NCBI RefSeq assembly: GCF_003367195.1
Contig: NZ_QRGO01000001.1
Span: forward strand, 2,342,501 to 2,406,500
Direction: 5' to 3'
Source of the DNA: Undibacter mobilis
Lineage (GTDB): Bacteria > Pseudomonadota > Alphaproteobacteria > Rhizobiales > Xanthobacteraceae
Length of the DNA: 64,000 nt
Shown here: one piece after another, positions 58,155 to 64,000 of the stretch
Layout: every line of letters begins with the position of its first letter
Numbering within the stretch: the stretch's first letter is position 1
Translations under genes and position numbers: made by a program
The notes under the pieces: generated by a model
What the model was told of the DNA's origin: nothing
Seen by the model: only the letters and a program-made list of their open reading frames with translations
Database searches by the model: none

Positions 58155-58286
58155 GTCGCAATTCGGCAAGCGGCCTTGTGCCGGCCCCAGGGCCGGCCCG
58201 GGACGCTTTCATGTACTTGTGGAAGCGGGGCAAAACCCGCCATCATCGAACGATCGAGCCGCTGTCGCGGCCAGGGGAGGAATACC

Positions 58287-59534
58287 ATGACCAAGAACTC
58301 GAAATCGGGTGCGGCCAACGTGTCGCGCCGCACCGTGGCGGCCGGTCTTGGCGCGCTCGGCATTACGGCGGGCGTTGCGCCGTTCAACATCGTGCGTGCT
58401 CAGGGCGCAGCCCTGAAGGTGGGTGTGCTGCTGCCGCGCTCGGGTTATCAGGCCGGCATCGGCCAGGATTGTCAGCGCGGCGTTGACGTCACGGCGGGCC
58501 TGCTCAAGGAGCTCGGCCTGCCGCAGCTCCAGTTCATGAATGCCGACACAGAGACCAACGTTGATGTCGCCCGTTCGCGCGCTGAAAAGCTGATCAGCGA
58601 AGGCGCGCAGGTTTTGATGGGCGCCTTCGATAGCGGTCAGAGCACCGCGATCGCCCAGGTCGCCGAACAGAAGGGCATTCCCTACATCATCAACATTGCG
58701 GCCGCCCCGCCGATCACCGAGCAGGGCTACAAGTTCGTGTTCCGCAACTTCCCGACCGCGCCGATGATCCTGCGCGATGCCTTCATCAATCAGAAGGAAA
58801 TCTTCGCGGCGACCGGCGCGGCGCCGAAGACGGCCGTGTTCCTGCACGTCAACGATACCTTCGGTACCGCGATGTCGAAGGCGATTCCCGGTCTGATGCC
58901 GAAATTCGATATGCCGTACCAGATCCTCGAGACGATCTCGTACGACCCGGCGGCACGCGACCTGTCGGTCGAAATCTCCAAGGCCAAGGCAACCAAGGCC
59001 GAAGCCATCATTGTGGTCAGCCGCCTCAACGACGCCATCCTGCTGACCCGCGAAATGGTCAAGCAGCGCTGGTCGCCGATGGCCGTGCTCAGCATGGGCC
59101 CCGGCTGGTACGAGGATCAGTACCTCAAGACGCTGGGCAAGCTCTCGGACGGCCCGCTCAGCTTCGTGCCGTGGTACGATCCGAACAAGCCGCTCAGCAA
59201 GAAGCTGGAGGCTGCGCTCGCCAAGGCGCATCCTGGCGTCAACCTCAACACCAACCACGTCTATTCCTTCGAGGCGCTGCTGGTGGCGGCCGACGCCTAC
59301 AAGCGGGCCGGCTCCGCCGATCCGAACGCGCTCGCCGAAGCGATCCGCAAGACCAACATCACCAACAACGTCAGCCCGGGCCCCGGCATCCAGTTCGACG
59401 CCAAGGGCCAGAACGACAAGCTGCTCAACAGCGCGATTCAGAATCGCGGCGGCAAGCTCGTCACTGTGGCGCCGAAGGTCGCGGCCAATGCCAAGCCCGA
59501 AGTGCCGATGAAGCCTTACGACAAGCGCGGTTAA
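58287..59534 (+). CDS. Branched-chain-type ABC transporter substrate-binding protein
   Basis: 415 residues from ATG at 58287 after a strong GGGGAGG site. The N-terminus carries a twin-arginine motif (VSRRTVAAGLG) and a hydrophobic stretch ending in VRAQ, so Tat export is likely. The mature protein is a LivJ/LivK-like two-lobed binding protein beginning LKVGVLLPRSGYQAGIG. Such proteins bind amino acids, amides, aromatic acids or urea derivatives. Neighbouring amidase and MarR genes point to an amide or aromatic ligand, but the ligand is not readable from sequence. Confidence 0.9.
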   Translation: MTKNSKSGAANVSRRTVAAGLGALGITAGVAPFNIVRAQGAALKVGVLLPRSGYQAGIGQDCQRGVDVTAGLLKELGLPQLQFMNADTETNVDVARSRAEKLISEGAQVLMGAFDSGQSTAIAQVAEQKGIPYIINIAAAPPITEQGYKFVFRNFPTAPMILRDAFINQKEIFAATGAAPKTAVFLHVNDTFGTAMSKAIPGLMPKFDMPYQILETISYDPAARDLSVEISKAKATKAEAIIVVSRLNDAILLTREMVKQRWSPMAVLSMGPGWYEDQYLKTLGKLSDGPLSFVPWYDPNKPLSKKLEAALAKAHPGVNLNTNHVYSFEALLVAADAYKRAGSADPNALAEAIRKTNITNNVSPGPGIQFDAKGQNDKLLNSAIQNRGGKLVTVAPKVAANAKPEVPMKPYDKRG

Positions 59535-59561
59535 GGCAGGCGGGCCGACCGTTACAAAGAC

Positions 59562-59654
59562 CGTGATGGCCGGGCTGGTCCCGGCCATCCACGTCTTGCT
59601 CGTCGACCATTGACAACAAAGCCGTGGATGCCCGGCATAAAGCCGGCATGACGG
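59562..59654. repeat. Dispersed palindromic (REP-like) element C
   Basis: ATGGCCGGG...CCCGGCCAT (59565-59588) and a second hairpin ATGCCCGGC...GCCGGCAT (59628-59649), bracketed by CATCCACG and its complement CGTGGATG. Same design as element A at 24493. It splits the binding-protein gene from the permease genes and may lower expression of the permeases. Confidence 0.82.
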
Positions 59655-59693
59655 AGTAGGCAACGCGCGTCTCGGATTTCAGGAAACGGATTG

Positions 59694-60566
59694 GTGCCCC
59701 TAGACATCTATCTCAACGTTGCCGTCGCCGGCATTCTGACCGGACTCGTATACGGGCTCATGGCGCTCGGCCTGTCGGTCATCTTCGGCGTTGTGCGGGT
59801 CGTCAATTTCGCCCACGGCGAAATGATGACCGTTGCCATGTACATGGCGGTGACCTTGTTTTCGGCTTTAGGTCTCGACCCGCTGGTCATGCTGGTGCCG
59901 ATCGCGACGGTACTGTTCGCTTTCGGTTACTTGCTGCAGAAGAGCCTGATCAATCCCTTCATCACGCGGCCCGAGCATAGCCAGTTCCTGCTGCTGGTGG
60001 CTGTCGCGATCATCATGGTGAACGTCCTGCTCATCCTGTTCGGCCCGGATGCGCAGAACGTGCAGGTGTCCTACGCCTATGACAGCTATCAGATCGGTCC
60101 GCTGATCGTGGATGCGACCAAAACCTATGCTGCGTTCGCCGCGTTGGTGGTGGCGACAGCGCTGTTCTGCTTTTTTCGCTACACCACGCTCGGCACTGCG
60201 ATCCGCGCCTGCGCCGACAATTACACCGGCGCACTGGTGGTCGGTCTCGACGTCAAGCACCTTTATGCACTTACCTTCGGTCTCGGCGCAGCCTGCGTCG
60301 GCGCGGCCGGCGTAATGTTGGTGCTGATCGTCGACGTTACGCCGGCGCTCGGACCGGCTTATACGCTGCTCGCTTTCGTCATCGTCATCACCGGCGGCCT
60401 CGGCTCGATGCCGGGCGCGCTGCTTGGTGGTGTGATGATCGGCCTGACCGAAGCCATGGCCGGCCTGTTGTTCGCGCCATCGGCGAAAAGCATGTTTGCT
60501 TTCGGCATTCTGGTTCTTGTGCTGCTCTTTCGTCCGCAAGGTATCTTGGGCAGGAGGGCCACATGA
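59694..60566 (+). CDS. livH: Branched-chain-type ABC permease, LivH family
   Basis: 290 residues from GTG at 59694 (AGGAAACGGA upstream; TTG at 59691 is also possible). About eight membrane segments, with VNFAHGEMMTVAMYM and the EAA-like GGLGSMPGALLGGVMIGL. Inner-membrane half of the importer. Overlaps livM by four bases. Confidence 0.93.
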   Translation: MPLDIYLNVAVAGILTGLVYGLMALGLSVIFGVVRVVNFAHGEMMTVAMYMAVTLFSALGLDPLVMLVPIATVLFAFGYLLQKSLINPFITRPEHSQFLLLVAVAIIMVNVLLILFGPDAQNVQVSYAYDSYQIGPLIVDATKTYAAFAALVVATALFCFFRYTTLGTAIRACADNYTGALVVGLDVKHLYALTFGLGAACVGAAGVMLVLIVDVTPALGPAYTLLAFVIVITGGLGSMPGALLGGVMIGLTEAMAGLLFAPSAKSMFAFGILVLVLLFRPQGILGRRAT

Positions 60567-61567
60567 TCGCACGCCTCTTCGACGGCGTGCCGGCGCGCGC
60601 GCTCATCCTGCTTGGATTGTTGCTGGTTTTCGCGATCTTCGCGCCGCTGTTCGCCAGCGATTATCTGCTGACCATTCTCATCCTGATTTTCTACTTCGCC
60701 TATACCGGCCAGGCCTGGAACATCATGATGGGCTTTGCCGGCCAGCTGTCGCTCGGCCATACCCTGTATGTCGGCCTTGGCGCCTATGCGGCGGCGTCGC
60801 TGTTCGTGCATTACGGCATTGCCCCCTGGATCGGGCTTGTCGTTGGAGTTCCGATTGCCGGCGCGGTTGGCGCCTTCATTGGCTTCCTCGCCTTCCGCTT
60901 CAAGGTCGGCGGCGTTTATTTCGCCATCCTGACCATCGCTTTTGCTGAATTCGCTCGTGTGGGTTTCGACCATCTGCCTTTCACGGCAGGTTCGTCCGGC
61001 CTGTTCCTGCCGGTGAAGCAGTATTCCGGCAACAATCTGTGGACGCTCCGTGGTGAGCCGGTGATGTTCTATTACATCCTGCTGGTGGCCACGATTGCGG
61101 CCTTCATCGGTTGCCGCATGCTGCTGCAAAGCCGCATCGGTTATTTCTGGCTGGCGATCCGCGAAGACGAGGAAGCCGCGCGCGCCGCCGGCATCGACAC
61201 CTTCCGCTACAAGATGATCGCGGTCGTGATCTCGGCCGGCATGACGTCTTTTGCCGGCGTGGTCTACGCCTTCTACTATAACAACCTGTTTCCCGAGCAG
61301 GTCTTCCACATCTCGCGTTCGATTGAGATTATCCTTGGCCCCATCGTCGGCGGCGTCGGCACCTTGTTCGGCCCGATCTTGGGCGCCTTCCTTCTCACCG
61401 GCCTTGCCGAGGCTTTGACCGAGGGCCTGCATGCGATCGGCGTCGATGTGCCCGGTGCAAAGCAGGTGTTCTACGGTATTTGTCTTCTGTTCGTGATCAT
61501 GGCGTTGCCTGACGGCGTCTGGCCCTGGGTCAAGCGCCGGCTCGGTCTGACGGAGCGCCAGTCATGA
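60563..61567 (+). CDS. livM: Branched-chain-type ABC permease, LivM family
   Basis: 334 residues with about nine membrane segments, including NIMMGFAGQLSLGHTLYVGLGAYAA and the cytoplasmic EAA-like region GGVGTLFGPILGAFLL. Second permease of the importer. Overlaps livH and livG by four bases each, so the four cytoplasmic and membrane components are translationally coupled. Confidence 0.93.
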   Translation: MIARLFDGVPARALILLGLLLVFAIFAPLFASDYLLTILILIFYFAYTGQAWNIMMGFAGQLSLGHTLYVGLGAYAAASLFVHYGIAPWIGLVVGVPIAGAVGAFIGFLAFRFKVGGVYFAILTIAFAEFARVGFDHLPFTAGSSGLFLPVKQYSGNNLWTLRGEPVMFYYILLVATIAAFIGCRMLLQSRIGYFWLAIREDEEAARAAGIDTFRYKMIAVVISAGMTSFAGVVYAFYYNNLFPEQVFHISRSIEIILGPIVGGVGTLFGPILGAFLLTGLAEALTEGLHAIGVDVPGAKQVFYGICLLFVIMALPDGVWPWVKRRLGLTERQS

Positions 61568-62289
61568 GCCCGCTCCTGAAAGTGGAAGGCGTCAGCAAAC
61601 GATTCCGTGGTCTGCTTGCCGTCGACAAGGTCAGCTTCGAGGTGCCGCAGGGTGGCATCTACGCCGTGATCGGCCCTAACGGGGCCGGCAAGACGACCTT
61701 GTTCAACATGATCGCCGGCGTGTTCGCGCCGGACGGAGGCGACATTACCTTTGCCGGCGAACGGATCGATGGCCTGCTGCCCAATCAGGTGGCCCAGCGC
61801 GGCATTGGCCGCACCTTTCAGATCGTGCGGCCGTTCCCTGCGCTCACGGTCGAGGAGAATGTCGTCGTCGGTGCGCTGATGAAGCGGAAGGACGTATCGG
61901 CAGCGCGCGCTCACGCGCATGATGTGATGCGCCGGCTCGACCTCTACGACAAGCGTGCGCAGCGTGCCTCGTCAATGACCTTGCCGGACCGCAAGCGGCT
62001 TGAAGTGGCCCGTGCGCTTGCGACCGATCCGAAGCTGCTGCTGCTGGACGAGGTGATGGCGGGTCTGCGCCCCACCGAAACCGACCGCATTGTTGCCATT
62101 CTCAAAGAACTCAATCGCGACAGCGGCCTGACCATCCTCTTGATTGAGCACGTCATGCGCGCGGTGATGGCGCTGGCGCAGCACATTGTCGTGCTGCATC
62201 ACGGCGCCAACATTGCCGAAGGCGCGCCGGTCGATGTGGTGCGCGATAAGGCCGTGATCGACTCCTATCTCGGCGCGGAGGCGGTCTGA
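61564..62289 (+). CDS. livG: Branched-chain-type ABC ATPase, LivG family
   Basis: 241 residues. Walker A GPNGAGKTT and Walker B LLLLDEVMAG are intact. The signature motif is the variant MTLPDRKRLEVARAL in place of LSGGQ, a form seen in several branched-chain ATPases. Overlaps livM by four bases; one base separates it from livF. Confidence 0.93.
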   Translation: MSPLLKVEGVSKRFRGLLAVDKVSFEVPQGGIYAVIGPNGAGKTTLFNMIAGVFAPDGGDITFAGERIDGLLPNQVAQRGIGRTFQIVRPFPALTVEENVVVGALMKRKDVSAARAHAHDVMRRLDLYDKRAQRASSMTLPDRKRLEVARALATDPKLLLLDEVMAGLRPTETDRIVAILKELNRDSGLTILLIEHVMRAVMALAQHIVVLHHGANIAEGAPVDVVRDKAVIDSYLGAEAV

Positions 62290-62290
62290 C

Positions 62291-62995
62291 ATGCTCCTCG
62301 TCGAAAATCTCGATGTCCACTACGGTGATGCCCAGGCACTCGACGGCGTCACGCTGGAAATTCCCGAGCGCGCGATCGTTGCTATCGTCGGCGCCAACGG
62401 TGCCGGCAAAACGTCGCTGATCCGTGCTATCGCCGGCATCAACCGGCCGACGCGCGGACGCATTCTCTATCGCGGCGACAACATCGCCGGGCTGCCGAGC
62501 TACAAGGTCTGCAATCTCGGTATCGGGCAGGTTGCCGAAGGCCGCCAGGTATTCCCGTCGCTCACCATTGCCGAGAATTTGGCGATGGGGGCGATGATCC
62601 CGCGCGCCAGGGCAAACCGCGATCGTAACCTCGACCGGGTCTATGCGATGTTTCCGCGCCTCGCCGAACGTCGCGCCCAGGCTGCCGGCACCTTGTCAGG
62701 CGGTGAGCAGCAGATGGTCGCCATTGGCCGCTGCCTGATGGGCGAGCCGGAACTGATCATGTTCGATGAACCGTCGCTTGGTCTCGCGCCGGCGATCGTG
62801 CAGCAGGTGCTGGCGACGGTACGGGATCTCAACCGCGAGGGCATCACCTGTGTGCTGGTTGAGCAGAACGTGGCGGTATCGTTGAAGCTGGCGAGCCACG
62901 CTTACGTGCTTGAGAATGGCCGCGTTACATTGTCGGGCTCGGGCGAGGAGATGCTCGGCGACGACCGCGTCCGGCAGGCCTATCTGGGCATTTAG
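62291..62995 (+). CDS. livF: Branched-chain-type ABC ATPase, LivF family
   Basis: 234 residues. Walker A GANGAGKTS, signature LSGGEQQMVAIGRCL and Walker B LIMFDEPSLGLAPAIV are intact; the SLGLAP ending marks the LivF branch. Last gene of the importer operon. Confidence 0.94.
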   Translation: MLLVENLDVHYGDAQALDGVTLEIPERAIVAIVGANGAGKTSLIRAIAGINRPTRGRILYRGDNIAGLPSYKVCNLGIGQVAEGRQVFPSLTIAENLAMGAMIPRARANRDRNLDRVYAMFPRLAERRAQAAGTLSGGEQQMVAIGRCLMGEPELIMFDEPSLGLAPAIVQQVLATVRDLNREGITCVLVEQNVAVSLKLASHAYVLENGRVTLSGSGEEMLGDDRVRQAYLGI

Positions 62996-63040
62996 CGCTT
63001 CGACTTGATTGAAGCGGCGTTCTTGTTCTGTCACGCCCCA

Positions 63041-63060
63041 TCACCCGCGTTCGCGGGTGA
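63041..63060. terminator. Hairpin between convergent livF and the small gene
   Basis: TCACCCGCG/CGCGGGTGA, nine perfect pairs with only TT between the arms, without a T-run on either side. Probably an operon-end structure; possibly a further short dispersed palindrome. Confidence 0.5.
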
Positions 63061-63066
63061 AGGTTG

Positions 63067-63279
63067 TTAGCGCGGCAGTCCGACCGGCCGGCGGCTCTGC
63101 CGCATCAGCAGATTGAGCGCGGCGACCCGCAGGCTGAGTGGGCAATCCGGAAAGCTGGCGCGGAGAAGCTTGAGCGCTTCGGAATCGGTGGCCGGAGAAA
63201 ATTGCATCACCGTTTCGGCCATCCAGACCGCGTCGGCGGCGGGATTGGCGGAGCGGGACGTGAGCAGAGCTTGACCCAT
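63067..63279 (-). CDS. Small conserved-looking protein of unknown function
   Basis: 70 residues from the ATG whose complement is at 63277-63279, with AGGA seven bases upstream. The frame stays open farther upstream but the codons there overlap the FAH gene, so this start is preferred. No signal peptide, cysteine or membrane segment. Moderately basic C-terminus (RQSRRPVGLPR). I recognise no family. Lies downstream of the FAH-family gene on the same strand but behind a hairpin. Confidence 0.6.
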   Translation of the reverse strand: MGQALLTSRSANPAADAVWMAETVMQFSPATDSEALKLLRASFPDCPLSLRVAALNLLMRQSRRPVGLPR

Positions 63280-63366
63280 CGTGTAGTCCTGTGCGCTGTC
63301 AAACCACAGTCTGGAACCGGCATTCCCAGTGTGCGGCTCGGACGTTAGGGATTGGTTAACAACGCA

Positions 63367-63392
63367 AACAGCCGGCGGTTCCGCCGGCTGTT
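63367..63392 (-). terminator. Hairpin after the FAH-family gene
   Basis: Twelve-base-pair perfect stem AACAGCCGGCGG/CCGCCGGCTGTT with TT between the arms, 45 bases beyond the stop of the minus-strand FAH gene. No clear T-run follows, so termination is likely but not certain. Confidence 0.6.
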
Positions 63393-63437
63393 CAGTCCTA
63401 GCTGATTCGGGCTCTCTGCGAATCCCCGATATTCGGC

Positions 63438-64000
63438 CTATTTCAAGGGCTGGCCGATCGTCACGGTACAGGTACCCACACCTTCGACGCTGCATTCGAG
63501 CTTGTCGCCGGCCACGGTGGCGGCGACGCCGGCCGGCGTGCCGGTCATGATGATGTCGCCGGGCGCCAGTTCGACCATCTTCGACAGATCGGCGATGATT
63601 TCCGGGACATTCCAGATCATCTGATTGAGGTTGCCGTCCTGACGGATCTGGCCGTTGCAGGACAGGGCAATGCGCGCGTCCTTCGGGTGCCCGATTTCGG
63701 CGGCCGGCTTGATGGCGCCGCAAGGGGCCGAGTGGTCGAAGGCCTTGCCGATCTCCCACGGCCGCTTCAAATCGCGTGAGGCGATCTGCAGGTCGCGACG
63801 GGTGAGGTCGATGCCGACGGCATAGCCGTAGACGCAGTCATTGGCTTGTCCGACCGGAATGTTGCGGCCGCCCGACTTGAGCGCGACGACGAGTTCGACC
63901 TCGTGATGCATGTCCTTGGTCAGCGACGGGTAGGGCACGGTACTGCCGTCGGCCACAATGGCGTCGGCGGGCTTGGCAAAATAGAACGGCGGCAGGCGCT
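63438..64000 (-). CDS. Fumarylacetoacetate hydrolase family protein, 5' end outside window
   Basis: The frame is open to the window edge. The visible C-terminal 186 residues or so begin RLPPFYFAKPADAIV, a typical FAH-family start of the catalytic domain. Metal-binding Glu residues lie in MHHEVELVVAL, followed by an Asp in GIDLTRRDLQ, and the late motif is GDIIMTGTPAGVAA. Members cleave carbon-carbon bonds in fumarylpyruvate, acylpyruvates or oxalocrotonate during aromatic breakdown, or decarboxylate oxaloacetate. The VPYPS...HHEVEL pattern favours the fumarylpyruvate/acylpyruvase branch; the exact substrate is not certain. Confidence 0.9.
   Translation of the reverse strand, partial: RLPPFYFAKPADAIVADGSTVPYPSLTKDMHHEVELVVALKSGGRNIPVGQANDCVYGYAVGIDLTRRDLQIASRDLKRPWEIGKAFDHSAPCGAIKPAAEIGHPKDARIALSCNGQIRQDGNLNQMIWNVPEIIADLSKMVELAPGDIIMTGTPAGVAATVAGDKLECSVEGVGTCTVTIGQPLK

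Noticed and set aside
61564..62289. LivG-type ATPase lacking LSGGQ as a sign of inactivation
   Set aside because: The variant MTLPDRKRLEVARAL is shared by other functional branched-chain ATPases, and both Walker motifs are intact.

Overview
The window looks like chromosomal DNA of a GC-rich alphaproteobacterium of the order Hyphomicrobiales, in the Bradyrhizobium / Xanthobacteraceae neighbourhood. The evidence is a linked urt-ure urea operon, a rhizobial-type iron-control (Irr) box before exbB, box-pathway genes, and palindromic 'atggccgggc...cccggccat' elements between genes. That placement is inference. I found no tRNA, rRNA, CRISPR array, transposase or phage gene.

Layout. 1-18773 (+): the 3' part of a giant secreted adhesin, its two-partner-secretion outer-membrane transporter and a small exported protein, closed by a strong terminator. 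18854-25022: an aerobic benzoyl-CoA (box) locus, with ferredoxin, ferredoxin-NADP reductase and the regulator boxR on the minus strand, divergent from boxC and boxB, followed by a hot-dog thioesterase. 25061-33034 (-): a transglutaminase-like protein, an exported protein made of 58 tandem TPR units, and an exported CHAP-like protein. 33274-35451 (-): tonB, exbD and exbB behind an iron-control box. 35819-43607: mostly single genes, namely DUF1993, small exported proteins, a DUF1932 dehydrogenase, aldo/keto reductase, extradiol dioxygenase, DUF938 methyltransferase, a sulfite-oxidase-like molybdoenzyme with a flavin reductase and a membrane protein, and a lone Flp pilin too short for ordinary ORF cut-offs.

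44028-55760 (+): a continuous nitrogen operon. urtABCDE encodes the urea ABC importer, and ureD-ureA-hupE-ureB-ureC-ureE-ureF-ureG encodes a complete urease with maturation proteins and a probable nickel permease. A sigma-54 type promoter lies before urtA, so nitrogen control is likely. Imported urea would be hydrolysed in the cytoplasm to ammonia and CO2.

55830-64000: a glycine-zipper surface protein, an amidase, a MarR regulator with a histone-H1-like basic tail, and a five-gene branched-chain-type ABC importer. A long palindrome sits between marR and the importer. The window ends with a small hypothetical gene and a truncated fumarylacetoacetate-hydrolase-family gene.

The points I would follow up first are the giant adhesin with its cysteine-bearing module, the 58-unit TPR protein with one broken unit, the ferredoxin/FNR pair that may replace BoxA, and the regulatory sites that fit their operons (TGCA-N6-TGCA, iron-control box, sigma-54 site, MarR palindrome).
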